This document shows positions 34,800 through 44,030 of a DNA stretch of 64,000 bases, one piece after another (the first letter of the stretch is position 1; each line of letters opens with the position of its first letter). The notes under the pieces are model-generated. The model worked only from the letters and a program-made list of their open reading frames with translations. It made no database searches and had not been told where the DNA came from. A program made the position numbers and the translations under genes. The DNA comes from Martelella lutilitoris (GTDB lineage Bacteria; Pseudomonadota; Alphaproteobacteria; Rhizobiales; Rhizobiaceae), in the NCBI RefSeq assembly GCF_005924265.1, contig NZ_VCLB01000006.1, forward strand, positions 186,001-250,000, written 5' to 3'.

Positions 34800-35971
34800 G
34801 CGACGTCGTCATTGTTTCCGCCGCGCGCACGGCCGTCGGCGCCTTCATGAAGTCCTTCGCCGCTGTGCCCGCCCATCAGCTCGGCAGCACGGCGATCGCC
34901 GCAGCGATTGAGCGCGCTGCCGTGAGCCCTGACGAAGTGGATGAAGTCATCCTCGGCCAGGTGTTGACGGCGGGCGCCGGGCAGAACCCGGCCCGCCAGG
35001 CAGCCATTTCCGCCGGCATTCCCGACAGCGCCACGGCCTTTCTGATCAATCAGGTCTGCGGGTCGGGCCTGCGCAGCGTGGCGCTCGGGATGCAGCAGAT
35101 CGCCATGGGCGATGCCCGCATCGTGGTGGCCGGCGGACAGGAATCCATGTCGCTCTCGCCCCACTGCGCGCATCTGCGCTCCGGCCACAAGATGGGCACG
35201 GCGAGCCTCGTCGACACCATGGTCGGCGACGGCCTGACCGATGCCTTCGGCGGCATGCATATGGGCATTACCGCTGAAAACATTGCCCGGCAATGCGGCA
35301 TCGACCGCGCCCGCCAGGATGAATTCGCGCTTTCCAGCCATCGCAAGGCGACCGCCGCGCGCGAGGCCGGGCGGTTTGCCGAGGAGATCGTGCCCTTTGC
35401 CGTGAAATCGCGCAGAAGCGAAACCATCGTCGATACCGACGAGCAGATCCGCCCCGATGCCAGCGCCGAGACGCTGGCCGCCCTTCGACCGGCCTTCGAC
35501 AAGGACGGCACTGTGACGGCGGGCAACGCCTCGGGCCTCAATGACGGGGCAGCCGCGCTTGTCCTGATGCATGCGGATGAAGCCGCCCGGCGAGGACTGA
35601 CGCCGCTTGCCCGGATCGCCTCCTGGGCAACCGCCGGCGTCGACCCTTCCATCATGGGCACCGGCCCGATCCCGGCCTCGCGCAAGGCGCTGGAAAAGGC
35701 CGGCTGGTCCGTCGGCGACCTCGATCTTGTCGAAGCCAACGAAGCCTTCGCCGCCCAGGCCTGCGCCGTCAATGACGGGCTCGGCTTCGACCCGGAAAAG
35801 GTCAACGTCAATGGCGGGGCGATTGCCATCGGCCACCCGATCGGCGCCTCCGGCGCGCGTATCCTCGTAACATTGCTGCACGAAATGAAGCGCCGCGATG
35901 CCCGCAAAGGCCTTGCGACGCTCTGCATCGGCGGCGGCATGGGCGTCGCGCTCTGCGTCGAGCGGGGCTAG
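34796..35971 (+). CDS. acetyl-CoA acetyltransferase (thiolase)
   Basis: Cleaves acetoacetyl-CoA to two acetyl-CoA, or condenses them for PHB synthesis. The nucleophile Cys88 lies in [10 protein letters not shown], the active-site His in [17 protein letters not shown], and the second Cys in [13 protein letters not shown]. It is 391 residues, standard for biosynthetic-type thiolases. Position behind scoAB suggests a degradative role (AtoB-like). The stop codon TAG forms the first bases of a RIME1 element. Confidence 0.93.
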   Translation: MSDVVIVSAARTAVGAFMKSFAAVPAHQLGSTAIAAAIERAAVSPDEVDEVILGQVLTAGAGQNPARQAAISAGIPDSATAFLINQVCGSGLRSVALGMQQIAMGDARIVVAGGQESMSLSPHCAHLRSGHKMGTASLVDTMVGDGLTDAFGGMHMGITAENIARQCGIDRARQDEFALSSHRKATAAREAGRFAEEIVPFAVKSRRSETIVDTDEQIRPDASAETLAALRPAFDKDGTVTAGNASGLNDGAAALVLMHADEAARRGLTPLARIASWATAGVDPSIMGTGPIPASRKALEKAGWSVGDLDLVEANEAFAAQACAVNDGLGFDPEKVNVNGGAIAIGHPIGASGARILVTLLHEMKRRDARKGLATLCIGGGMGVALCVERG

Positions 35972-36070
35972 AGCGCCGTGCGTCCTTTAGGACGCACAAA
36001 GGACGCTCTAACTTATTGAATCTACGCATCGTTCTTTTCGAAAATCGATTCCGATTTTCGAGCCGATGCG
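35970..36070 (+). repeat. RIME1-like intergenic mosaic element, copy 2
   Basis: About 101 bp in the same orientation as the copy at 21913 and largely identical to it. The first palindrome GTGCGTCC-TTTA-GGACGCAC is intact. In the second hairpin the right arm has lost several bases (TTTTCGAGCCGATGC where the first copy has a full complement), so the hairpin is imperfect. It lies between the convergent thiolase and ROK genes and overlaps the thiolase stop codon. Confidence 0.85.
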
Positions 36071-36078
36071 CTAGGCGT

Positions 36079-37248
36079 TCACGCCTGAAATCCGGGCGTC
36101 GCGCTGAACAGGCGCTTGCGGATCGGCAGGAGCGCGGCGCCCAGAACGTTCGGATCGGTCTCGATCTCGCTGATCAGCAGTTCTGGCCCCGGAAACGGCA
36201 GGTTGATCTCGTCGACCGTGCGCGGGCTTGCCGCGCGCGCCAGACGCACCCTCAGATCACGCGGCGCCTCGCCGCCAAAGACGATGGCGGCCGGATCGAG
36301 AATGCCGGTCATCGCTCTGAGCATCTGGTCAAGCGCGGGCGTCACCCGCTCGATCCACCGGTCTATTTCCGGCCAGGACGGGTCGTATCGCTGTTTCAGC
36401 GCTGTAACCGATCCGATGTCGCGCCCCTCTTCGCGCAACATGGCAATCAGCGTGCGGAGCGCCGGGCGGCGCTCCTGCTCCTCCGGCGTATAGATCGAGG
36501 AGATTTCCGCCGCATTCATATGGTGGCCGAGATAGGGCGCGCCGTTGATGACCACGCCGCCGCCAAAACCGAGATTGATTGACAGATAGGCGAAATTGTC
36601 AAAACGCCGCCCCGCGCCGACCCAGTTCTCGGCCTCCGCGCCAAGCGTTGCGTTGTTTTCCGCCATCATGGGAAACGCGAAAGCGCCGTCGAATATCTCG
36701 GCGACATCGCGATCGCGCCAGGCGGCAATCTTAGGCGGCGGCACGAAGGCAAGACCGGGTTTGCGCCGGTAGCCCTGCATCGAGATGCCGACGCCCGCGA
36801 TCCTGCGCAGGTCGAGCCCCAGCCCCGCGATGATCTCCGACACGCAATCCGCGGTCTCCTCGCGCACGCGTTCAGGATCGTTCGGATCGACATTGAGGGT
36901 CGCAAGATGGAGGATATCGCCGGTGATATTTGTAACGGCGACGCGGACCTCTTCCGTATCGATGGCAATACCAATCCCGCAGGCCCCTTGAGGCTCAAGC
37001 GCAAGCCGCGGGCTCGGCTTGCCGCGCCCGGCAATCTTCGGCGCTTCCAGCCTGAGAAAACCCTTTTCCAGAAGATCTTCGGCAAGACGGTGCACGCTTT
37101 GCTGGGACAGCGGCGTGCGTTCGGTGAGATCCGAGCGGGCAACCGAGCCGCCGCGACGAACGGCATCCAGCACCAGCGCGCCGCTGCGCCCGATGTCGAA
37201 CACCGACCCTTCTCCCAAACCGTCGCTGAAATGCTCACCGGCCGTCAT
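36079..37248 (-). CDS. ROK-family transcriptional regulator
   Basis: A repressor with an N-terminal winged helix (LVLDAVRRGGSVARSDLTER, then SQQSVHRLAEDLLEKGFL) and a sugar-kinase-like ROK domain (GIGIAIDTEEVRVAV, NLGFGGGVVI). The ROK zinc motif, normally C.CG..GC after GHM, is not seen; here the sequence runs HHMNAAEISSIYTPEEQERR. The protein is probably a sensor rather than a kinase. It is 389 residues and divergent from the PotABCD-like importer, which it probably controls. Confidence 0.87.
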   Translation of the reverse strand: MTAGEHFSDGLGEGSVFDIGRSGALVLDAVRRGGSVARSDLTERTPLSQQSVHRLAEDLLEKGFLRLEAPKIAGRGKPSPRLALEPQGACGIGIAIDTEEVRVAVTNITGDILHLATLNVDPNDPERVREETADCVSEIIAGLGLDLRRIAGVGISMQGYRRKPGLAFVPPPKIAAWRDRDVAEIFDGAFAFPMMAENNATLGAEAENWVGAGRRFDNFAYLSINLGFGGGVVINGAPYLGHHMNAAEISSIYTPEEQERRPALRTLIAMLREEGRDIGSVTALKQRYDPSWPEIDRWIERVTPALDQMLRAMTGILDPAAIVFGGEAPRDLRVRLARAASPRTVDEINLPFPGPELLISEIETDPNVLGAALLPIRKRLFSATPGFQA

Positions 37249-37374
37249 TGCCGCGCGTCACCCCCTTGCCTGCCGCCTGATGCCTTTGAGCATGTTTGTG
37301 CGCCGGAATCCAGATTTTCGCCGCCGGCGTCGCTCAGCCTGTCAAGAAAATGCAAGATCACTGTCATATTAATT

Positions 37375-37391
37375 TTACTTACTATGAGTAA
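37375..37391. promoter_or_regulatory. AT-rich inverted repeat between ROK gene and importer, candidate operator
   Basis: TTACT-TACTATG-AGTAA has 5-bp arms in an unusually AT-rich stretch, 32 bp before the importer ATPase start. ROK repressors such as Mlc and NagC bind AT-rich inverted repeats with TTATT/AATAA ends and similar spacing. Confidence 0.4.
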
Positions 37392-37422
37392 TAAACTATC
37401 ACCTCAACAGGGGGAGACTAAA

Positions 37423-38478
37423 ATGACAGGCATTTCAGCGGACCATCTGGTCATGCGTTTCGACCGTTTCACGGCCGTCAACGATATCAGCTTCGACGTC
37501 GCGCCGGGCGAGTTCGTGACGCTTCTCGGACCGTCAGGCTGCGGCAAGACCACTCTGTTGAAGATGATTTCCGGCTTCCTGAAGCCGTCGTCCGGCCGGA
37601 TTTTCCTCGGCGAGGAGGATGTCACCGACAGGCCGCCGGAAGCGCGCGATACCGCGCTCTGCTTCCAGTCCTACGCGCTGTTTCCGCATCTGAGCGTGAA
37701 GGAAAATCTCGAATTCGGCCTCAAGCAGAAGAAAATTCCGCGCAAGGACCGCAGCCTCCGCGTCGGCGAGGTGGCGGAAAAGCTCGGCCTGGAGCCGCAG
37801 CTTGAGAAACTGCCCAACCAACTTTCCGGCGGCCAGCAGCAGCGCGTCTCGCTCGGTCGCGCGCTCGTCATGCGCCCCGGCGTCATCCTGTTCGACGAAC
37901 CGCTGTCGAACCTTGATGCCAAGCTGCGCGATCAAGTGCGCATCGAGATCCGCCGCATCCAGCAGGATTTCGCTCTCACCGCCATTTACGTGACCCATGA
38001 CCAGGCCGAGGCGCTGGCGCTTTCCGACCGGATTTTCGTGATGAATGCCGGCAGGGTGGAACAGGCCGACACGCCGGAGGTGCTCTACCGCAAGCCCGCC
38101 ACCCGTTTCGTCGCCGATTTCATCGGCGGCGCCAACATCCTGCCGGCGAAACTGAAGCCGCGCGACGGCGGCAAGGACCGGCTCATCGATACGCCAGCCG
38201 GCATCTTTTCGGTCTCACGCGAGGCCGCCCTTCCCGAGGGCAAAATCTGTCTCTGCTTCCGGCCGGAAACCGCGCGGCTCCTGAGCGGCCCTGCAGATGA
38301 CGCACTTTCGGGCACGGTCGTGACCCGCGCCTTCCAGGGCCACTTCACCGATCTGATCGCCGAGACCAACGGCATCTCCTACCGCATACAGGCCCGCGAA
38401 ACGGCGCTGCGGGAGGGCGACACCGTCTATTTCACGGTAGCGCCCGAAGATGTCATCATACTCGGAGCTGACGCATGA
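37423..38478 (+). CDS. ABC transporter ATP-binding protein, PotA-like
   Basis: The ATPase of a polyamine/iron/sulfate-type importer. Walker A is GPSGCGKTTLLK, the Q loop is CFQSYALFPHLSVKENLEFG, the signature is LSGGQQQRVSLGRAL, Walker B is [15 protein letters not shown] and the switch is THDQAEALALSDRI. A C-terminal TOBE domain follows. It is 351 residues from ATG 37423, which has GGGGGAG 7 nt upstream. It heads the operon ATPase-permease-permease-binding protein and overlaps the next gene by 4 bp. Confidence 0.9.
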   Translation: MTGISADHLVMRFDRFTAVNDISFDVAPGEFVTLLGPSGCGKTTLLKMISGFLKPSSGRIFLGEEDVTDRPPEARDTALCFQSYALFPHLSVKENLEFGLKQKKIPRKDRSLRVGEVAEKLGLEPQLEKLPNQLSGGQQQRVSLGRALVMRPGVILFDEPLSNLDAKLRDQVRIEIRRIQQDFALTAIYVTHDQAEALALSDRIFVMNAGRVEQADTPEVLYRKPATRFVADFIGGANILPAKLKPRDGGKDRLIDTPAGIFSVSREAALPEGKICLCFRPETARLLSGPADDALSGTVVTRAFQGHFTDLIAETNGISYRIQARETALREGDTVYFTVAPEDVIILGADA

Positions 38479-39329
38479 CCGCCCGTCGCTGGCTTGTGGT
38501 CGCAGCCCTTCTGACGCCCGGCCTGGGACTGATCCTGGCGCTGATCGGCACGGTCATCTATATGGCGATCGCCCAGTCGCTCGGCTATTTCAGCTTCGGC
38601 GGCGAAAGCCAGTTGTCGTTCTCCTATTGGGGCGAAGTGTTCGGCCGCAGGCTGTTTTCCCGCTCGGTGCGCTATTCGCTTTATATCGGCACGGTCAGCG
38701 CCATCCTCTCGGTCGCCCTTGCCTATCCGCTGGCGATCTGGCTGAGAAAACCCTTCCCCGGCTCGATGACCATCGGCTCCATGCTGAAGGCGCCGATGCT
38801 GGTGCATGGCCTGGTCGCGGCCTTCCTGTTCCTGAACATCATTGCCTATCACGGGCCGCTGAACCAGTTGATGCAGGCGCTCGGCATATGGGATCACCCT
38901 CATCGACTTCAGAACGACCGTCACGGCATCGCCGTCCTCATCCTTCAGGTGTGGAAGAACCTGCCCTTTGCGCTGCTGCTGCTGACGGGCGCGGTGCAGG
39001 GCATTTCCGACGATGTGCTGGATGCGGCCCGCGACATGGGCGCCGGCGCATGGTCGCGCTTTCGCAAGGTGATCGCACCGCTCTCGGTCTCGGCCATGCA
39101 GGCGGCCCTTGTCATCATCTTCATCGGCGCGCTGGCCGACTTCTCCTTCCAGACGGTTGTCGGCCCCACCAACGTTCAGTCGCTCGCCCAGCTGATGGTG
39201 TTCTTCAAGGGCCGCGGCGACTGGCATTCGGCCGCCGTCGTCGGCGTGTCGCTGATGGTGCTGGCCCTGGTGGGCTCCACGCTTCTGGCGATTGCGGCAA
39301 GGTTCATCATGAAGGGACGGCTGAAATGA
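38475..39329 (+). CDS. ABC transporter permease, PotB-like
   Basis: An inner-membrane subunit with about six helices. The EAA loop is DVLDAARDMGAGAWSRFRKVIAPL. RLQNDRHGIAVLILQVWKNLPF precedes it, as in spermidine/putrescine-type permeases. It is 284 residues. It overlaps the ATPase gene (ATGA) and the following permease gene (ATGA). Confidence 0.9.
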   Translation: MTARRWLVVAALLTPGLGLILALIGTVIYMAIAQSLGYFSFGGESQLSFSYWGEVFGRRLFSRSVRYSLYIGTVSAILSVALAYPLAIWLRKPFPGSMTIGSMLKAPMLVHGLVAAFLFLNIIAYHGPLNQLMQALGIWDHPHRLQNDRHGIAVLILQVWKNLPFALLLLTGAVQGISDDVLDAARDMGAGAWSRFRKVIAPLSVSAMQAALVIIFIGALADFSFQTVVGPTNVQSLAQLMVFFKGRGDWHSAAVVGVSLMVLALVGSTLLAIAARFIMKGRLK

Positions 39330-40153
39330 CCCGCAGGAAGCTTGATTTCGCCCTTCTGATCATGCTCTCGGTGGTCTTCGTCGTCTGGCTGATCATCCCC
39401 TTTGCCATTGCGGTTCTGTGGTCGCTGACCGACCCGGCAGAGCCCTGGACGGCCTCGACGCTTCTGCCCCCCGTCATGTCGTTCGCCCGCTGGTCCGACA
39501 TGTGGCAGCATTCGGGCCTCAAGCAGGCGCTCGTGACGTCCTATACGCTCGCCCCGACGGCAGCAGTCACCTGCCTGCTTCTGTCGCTGCCGACGGCGCT
39601 GGCGCTCGGGCGCTTTGCCTTTCCGGGCCGAGAGGTCGCCAAGATCCTCTGCCTTCTGCCGCTCGTCGTGTCGCCCTTCGTCACCTCGATCTTCTTTACC
39701 GCGCTTCTGTTCACGCTGGGACTGCAGGGCTTCCGTTTCGGCGCGATCGTCTTTGCCCATTCGGTGCTGTTCCTGCCCTATGCGATCCGTATCATGACGG
39801 TGAGCTTCGAGCAGGTGCGCCAGGATCATATCGATGCCGCGCGCGATCTCGGGGCAAGCCCGTGGGCGCGGTTTACCGCCGCCTACCTGCCGGCGCTGCG
39901 GCCCGGCATCTTCGCCACGCTCCTCATCGTCTTCATCCAGTCGATCGAGGAGTTCGCCATCGCCTATATCGTCGGTTCGCCGGAAATCGTCACGGTCCCG
40001 ACCCTTCTTTACGCAGCGCTCGGCCAGGACTTCGTCCGTCCCAATGCCGCCGTGCTGTCACTCATCCTCGTCGTCCCCAATGTTTTGCTGATGCTGATCC
40101 TCGAGAAGCTTCTGAAGTCGGCCAATCCGACGCTTGCATCAGGCAAGGGATAA
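39326..40153 (+). CDS. ABC transporter permease, PotC-like
   Basis: The second membrane subunit, 275 residues, with about six helices. The EAA loop is HIDAARDLGASPWARFTAAYLPAL. ATG 39326 overlaps the preceding stop. A longer in-frame reading back to 38450 is only the high-GC shadow of the PotB-like gene. It is followed by the binding-protein gene. Confidence 0.9.
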   Translation: MTRRKLDFALLIMLSVVFVVWLIIPFAIAVLWSLTDPAEPWTASTLLPPVMSFARWSDMWQHSGLKQALVTSYTLAPTAAVTCLLLSLPTALALGRFAFPGREVAKILCLLPLVVSPFVTSIFFTALLFTLGLQGFRFGAIVFAHSVLFLPYAIRIMTVSFEQVRQDHIDAARDLGASPWARFTAAYLPALRPGIFATLLIVFIQSIEEFAIAYIVGSPEIVTVPTLLYAALGQDFVRPNAAVLSLILVVPNVLLMLILEKLLKSANPTLASGKG

Positions 40154-40198
40154 CGCGGTCGCATGCCCAGGAAGAAACCCAACGGAGAGACTGTCAAA

Positions 40199-41305
40199 AT
40201 GCTGAAAACGCTTATTTTTTCGACCACCGCACTGGCGTTTGGCGCAAGCGCCGCATTCGCTGCCGACATCACCGCGATGAGCTGGGACGATATCGTCGCC
40301 AAGGCCAAGCATGAAGGCGAGGTCAACTGGTATGTCTGGTATTTCCAGGACGATTTCCGCAAGGTCGTCGCCCCCTTTGAAGAGAAATACGGGATCAAGG
40401 TGAACATCCCGGCCGGCGGCACCGCATCCGGCAATGCTGACAAGCTTCTCGCCGCAAGCGGCAGCGACACCGGCGACATCGACGTCTTCGCCTGGGGCTA
40501 TGGCGACATGTCGACGCTCGATTTCGCCAAGCTCTTCACCCCGCTTTCCATGCTGCCCGAAGACGCCGGCCGCATCAACACGGTCAACAATATCGACGGC
40601 GGCGACTATGTTTACGCCTATTGGGGCAACCAGACCGGCATCGCCTACGACCCGGCCAAGGTCGACGAGAACGCCCTGCCGCAGACGCCGGAAGACTTCT
40701 CGGCCTTCTGGGAAGACAATCCCGGCAAGTTCGGCTTCAACTATGAGAACGGCGGCTCCGGCCCGTCCTTCTATTCCAACATCCTGCGCGTCCTGTCCGG
40801 CCTCGACTTCAACGACGGCGATGATTCCGCCGCCCGCATCGAGGCACTTCAGCCCGGCTTCACCTTCTTCAACGACTATGCCGGCGACTATGTGATCACC
40901 ACGTCCAACGCCGACAGCATCATCCGCATGTCCGATGGCGAGCTGTTCATGGCCCCGGTCTGGGAAGACCATCTGGCAAGCCTGCAGAAGAGCGGCGAAG
41001 CGCGCAAGGACCTCAAGCTCTACATCCCGGAAATGGGCATGAACGGCGGCGGCAACGGCGTTGCCATTCCGCAGAACGCCCCGCATCCGGCCGCAGCCGC
41101 CCTTCTGATCGACTGGCTGACCTCGCCGGAAACCCAGACCACGTTCAACGCCACCTTCGGCACGGCGCCGATGAATGCCAATGCCGATGACAGCAACGCG
41201 CTGATCTCCAACGACCAGCGTCAGTACTCGGTCCCGAGCGCCGCCCAACCGTTCAAGAAGGCGATGGAAGAAGCCTTCGTCGACAACGTCATCCTCGAGC
41301 GCTGA
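40199..41305 (+). CDS. ABC transporter substrate-binding protein, family 1 (PotD/YnjB-like)
   Basis: A periplasmic receptor with a signal peptide (MLKTLIFSTTALAFGASAAF, cleavage after AFA). The mature start DITAMSWDDIVAKAKHEGEV and NWYVWYFQDDFRKVVAPFEE resemble YnjB-like and polyamine-type receptors. It is 368 residues from ATG 40199, preceded by GGAGAG. It is the last gene of the importer operon, just before a strong terminator. The ligand is unknown; polyamine, thiamine-like compounds and iron chelates all fit the family. Confidence 0.85.
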   Translation: MLKTLIFSTTALAFGASAAFAADITAMSWDDIVAKAKHEGEVNWYVWYFQDDFRKVVAPFEEKYGIKVNIPAGGTASGNADKLLAASGSDTGDIDVFAWGYGDMSTLDFAKLFTPLSMLPEDAGRINTVNNIDGGDYVYAYWGNQTGIAYDPAKVDENALPQTPEDFSAFWEDNPGKFGFNYENGGSGPSFYSNILRVLSGLDFNDGDDSAARIEALQPGFTFFNDYAGDYVITTSNADSIIRMSDGELFMAPVWEDHLASLQKSGEARKDLKLYIPEMGMNGGGNGVAIPQNAPHPAAAALLIDWLTSPETQTTFNATFGTAPMNANADDSNALISNDQRQYSVPSAAQPFKKAMEEAFVDNVILER

Positions 41306-41322
41306 TTTCAGCGAAACACTCA

Positions 41323-41355
41323 GCCCGGCAGTCGAACCGATTGCCGGGCCTTTCT
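41323..41355 (+). terminator. rho-independent terminator after the PotABCD-like operon
   Basis: The stem GCCCGGCA / TGCCGGGC encloses an 11-nt loop and is followed by CTTTCT. It starts 17 bp after the binding-protein stop. Confidence 0.8.
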
Positions 41356-41392
41356 ACCTCCCCCAAAGAAAAACAAGAAAAGGCATGCTCTC

Positions 41393-42163
41393 ATGAGCCC
41401 CCGACACCTCCATCCCGCCCGCACCGAGGCGGAACACGACAACTGGCTCAACCGCGTCGACGAAACAGGCAAGGTGGGCAAGCCCCTGCCGGGCATCACG
41501 CCCGAAGATGGCGGCGGAAAATTCGCGACGGATGGACGCGTCCTGCCCTATCCCGGCAATACCTTCATCTGCCATATCGACAAGTCGTCGCGCGAATATG
41601 CCGTGCTGTGCGGGCTGCAGGAAAAGCTGAAGATGCTGCCGACGGCGCGCTATTTCACCTTCCTCCCGCATGAGAGCTTCCACATGACCGTGTTCTGCGG
41701 CATTTCCGGCAATCCGCTGGACACGGACGGCTGGCCGGAGGGCGTGGAACGCGGATTGTCGCTAGCAGAAATGAATCGCCGGTTTCTGGAGGCATCGGCG
41801 GAGATAGACGGGTTTTCCGGCGTCACCGTGCGCGCTGACCACCTGAAGGCCGGCTATTCGATCCATGCCGAACCCGCAACCCAGGAAAGCTTCGACGAAC
41901 TCTGGCGGATGCGCGACCGGCTTGCCGAAGCGACGGGCCTCGTGCGCGAGGATCACAATCACTACCAGTTCCACATCTCATTCGCCTATCGCATCAGGCG
42001 CATGCCGCTTGAGATCGCGAAGGCCCATATCGAACAGACGACGGCGTTGTTCGAAGCGGTTCATCCGCAGCTTCAGGAAATCAGGCTTGGCCCGGTCGAA
42101 TTCTGCTCCTTTGAAACCATGCACCATTTCCAGACGGAAAAGCTTCTGATGCCGCAGGGCTGA
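41393..42163 (+). CDS. DUF1868 protein, 2H phosphoesterase superfamily with intact motifs
   Basis: A predicted cyclic phosphodiesterase. Both 2H motifs are present: HMT at residues 97-99 (ESFHMTVF) and HIS at 194-196 (YQFHISFAYR). The first part (residues 28-60) with GGGKFATDGRVLPYPGNTFI is typical of DUF1868. It is 256 residues and starts at ATG 41393 with AAGGCA upstream. It stands alone between a terminator and a REP-like hairpin, converging on the Ugp-like importer operon. The substrate is unknown. Confidence 0.85.
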   Translation: MSPRHLHPARTEAEHDNWLNRVDETGKVGKPLPGITPEDGGGKFATDGRVLPYPGNTFICHIDKSSREYAVLCGLQEKLKMLPTARYFTFLPHESFHMTVFCGISGNPLDTDGWPEGVERGLSLAEMNRRFLEASAEIDGFSGVTVRADHLKAGYSIHAEPATQESFDELWRMRDRLAEATGLVREDHNHYQFHISFAYRIRRMPLEIAKAHIEQTTALFEAVHPQLQEIRLGPVEFCSFETMHHFQTEKLLMPQG

Positions 42164-42176
42164 GGCAGAGAGGCCT

Positions 42177-42203
42177 GGTTCCTCCGGTGAAGCCGGAGGA
42201 TGA
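42177..42203. repeat. single CTTGA-type palindromic element between convergent genes
   Basis: The hairpin TCCTCCGG-TGAAG-CCGGAGGA (42180-42200) is followed by TGAC and preceded by CCTGG. This is the same layout as the elements at 12.9 and 59.9 kb, in inverted orientation and with the loop CTTCA on the other strand. It lies between the DUF1868 gene and the converging permease gene. Confidence 0.65.
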
Positions 42204-42255
42204 CGCCGAGGATCATGCCGGGCCATCGGGAAAACGCGCCCCGGCACCCGGCCTC

Positions 42256-43077
42256 CTACCGTATCCCGGCGCGCAAAAACGCCTGGATGAATTGGCGCTG
42301 GAAGATCAGGAAGGCGACGACGAGAGGCGCGACCACCATCAGCGTTGCCGCCGAGATCACCGAGATATCGACGCCGTTTTCCGGCGCGCCGAAGAGCGAC
42401 AGGCCCACCGTCAGCGGCCGCGTCGTCTGGGAATTGGTGACCACCAGCGGCCAGAGGAAATTGTTCCAATGGGTGGCAACCGAGACCAGCGCGTAGGCCA
42501 GATAGGTTGACCGCGCCGCCGGCACGTAGACCTTCAGCAACACGCCCCACCAGCTGCACCCCTCGATCCTTGCCGCCTCTTCCAGCTCGCGCGGCACCTG
42601 CTTGAAAGCCTGGCGGATGAGGAAGATGCCGAAGGCCGAGGCCATATAGGGCATGCCGACGCCGAGGATCGTATCGAACAGGCCGAGACGCGAGACCATG
42701 GCGTAATTCTCGACGATCAGCACTTCCGGCAGGATGAAGAGCTGCAACAGGATAAGCGTGAAGACGATATCGCGTCCGGGAAAGGAAAAACGGGCAAAGG
42801 CAAAGCCCGCCAACGTGCAGAGCACGAACTGGCCGATCAGCACCGAACCGGTGAGCAGAACCGTGTTGAAGGCGTAACGCAACCAGGGCGCGCCGTTCCA
42901 GGCGGTCCGGAAATTATCAAGCGTCAGCGGCGCGGTCAGATCGAAGCCGACGGCAGCGGTCGGCGTGTGGAACGCCGCCCACACGGCAAACACCAGCGGC
43001 GAGATCCAGACGGTTGCCAGAAGCAACGCGCCGACAAGATCGAAAGAACGGAAGACATCAAAATCGCGCGGGCTCAT
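42256..43077 (-). CDS. carbohydrate ABC transporter permease, UgpE/MalG-like
   Basis: An inner-membrane subunit of a CUT1 sugar importer, 273 residues with about six helices. The EAA loop is ELEEAARIEGCSWWGVLLKVYVPA. It is the last gene of the minus-strand DeoR-ATPase-binding protein-permease-permease operon and overlaps the preceding permease by 4 bp. Confidence 0.9.
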   Translation of the reverse strand: MSPRDFDVFRSFDLVGALLLATVWISPLVFAVWAAFHTPTAAVGFDLTAPLTLDNFRTAWNGAPWLRYAFNTVLLTGSVLIGQFVLCTLAGFAFARFSFPGRDIVFTLILLQLFILPEVLIVENYAMVSRLGLFDTILGVGMPYMASAFGIFLIRQAFKQVPRELEEAARIEGCSWWGVLLKVYVPAARSTYLAYALVSVATHWNNFLWPLVVTNSQTTRPLTVGLSLFGAPENGVDISVISAATLMVVAPLVVAFLIFQRQFIQAFLRAGIR

Positions 43078-43970
43078 CGGTAATGCGCCCTCCGGTCGAC
43101 AACGAAAAACTGGAAGGCGGCGGCAAGGCCAAGGGCGGCCAGCACCAGCACCGTCATGGCGGCGGCATGAACGCCATCGAAATAGGCAAAGGCCATTTCC
43201 CAGATCCAGTAAAGGATCAGCTTGGAGGCGTCATTCGGCCCGCCCCTGGTCAGGATGAAGAGATGATCGATCAGCTTGACCGAATTGATCAGCGCGTTGA
43301 TCAGCACGAAGAGCGTGGTCGGCATCAACAGCGGCAGGACAACACGGCGGGTGTAATACCACCGCCCCGCACCCTCGATACGGGCCGCCTCCTTCAGGTC
43401 CGGCGGGATGGTCTGAAGCGCTGCCAGATAGAAGATCATGTAGAAGCCGGCTTCCTTCCAGATGGTCACGACGATGACCGCGCCAAGCGCCGTCTGCGGC
43501 TGGCCGAGCCAGTTGGTCGGACCGATGCCGAAGAGCCCTGTGATCTGGTCGATCAGGCCGAAGCCAGGCGTATAGAAGAACAGCCAGAGATTGGCGGCCG
43601 CGATCATCGGCAGCATGGTCGGGGTGAAATAGGCGATGCGCACCAGACCGCGCGCGGGAATTTTCGCGTTCGCCCACAGCGCCATCGAAAGCGCGATGAT
43701 GATCGAGGCGGGAATGGTGATACCGGAATAGATCAGATTGTTGATAACAACCTTGGTGAAGGTCGGATCGGCAAAGAGATCGGCATAATTGTCGAGACCG
43801 GTGAAGACCGACGGCCGCCGCCTTGTGCCGCGCGAAAACAGGCTTTCCCAGAAGGTCATCACCGCCGGCGCGAAGGCGAAGACAGTCATCAGGGCCAGCG
43901 CTGGCGCAATCAACATCCAGCCGTAAAGGGAAAGCCGTCGTCTCTGAAGGTCTGCTTCGCTTGCCATCAT
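43074..43970 (-). CDS. carbohydrate ABC transporter permease, UgpA/MalF-like
   Basis: The first membrane subunit, 298 residues. It has an N-terminal helix (LSLYGWMLIAPALALMTVFA), VFTGLDNYADLFADPTF, and the EAA loop DLKEAARIEGAGRWYYTRRVVLPL. ATG 43970 or the adjacent 43967 are both possible. It lies 60 bp after the binding-protein gene, with a GC hairpin between. Confidence 0.9.
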   Translation of the reverse strand: MMASEADLQRRRLSLYGWMLIAPALALMTVFAFAPAVMTFWESLFSRGTRRRPSVFTGLDNYADLFADPTFTKVVINNLIYSGITIPASIIIALSMALWANAKIPARGLVRIAYFTPTMLPMIAAANLWLFFYTPGFGLIDQITGLFGIGPTNWLGQPQTALGAVIVVTIWKEAGFYMIFYLAALQTIPPDLKEAARIEGAGRWYYTRRVVLPLLMPTTLFVLINALINSVKLIDHLFILTRGGPNDASKLILYWIWEMAFAYFDGVHAAAMTVLVLAALGLAAAFQFFVVDRRAHYR

Positions 43971-43987
43971 CTTCGTCCGAAGGAATA

Positions 43988-44014
43988 CCGCCGCAGCCGG
44001 ACTGGCCGCGGCGG
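43988..44014 (-). other. intercistronic GC hairpin between binding protein and permease genes
   Basis: CCGCCGC / GCGGCGG is a perfect 7-bp stem around a 13-nt loop, with no T-tract. It lies 17 bp after the binding-protein stop in the Ugp-like operon, the same position as the hairpin in the peptide importer operon. Confidence 0.6.
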
Positions 44015-44030
44015 ATCAGATTTCAGCGTC

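Noticed and set aside
38450-39325. Long in-frame extension upstream of the PotC-like permease
   Set aside because: It overlaps the whole PotB-like gene in another frame; ATG 39326 with a 4-bp overlap is the coupled start.
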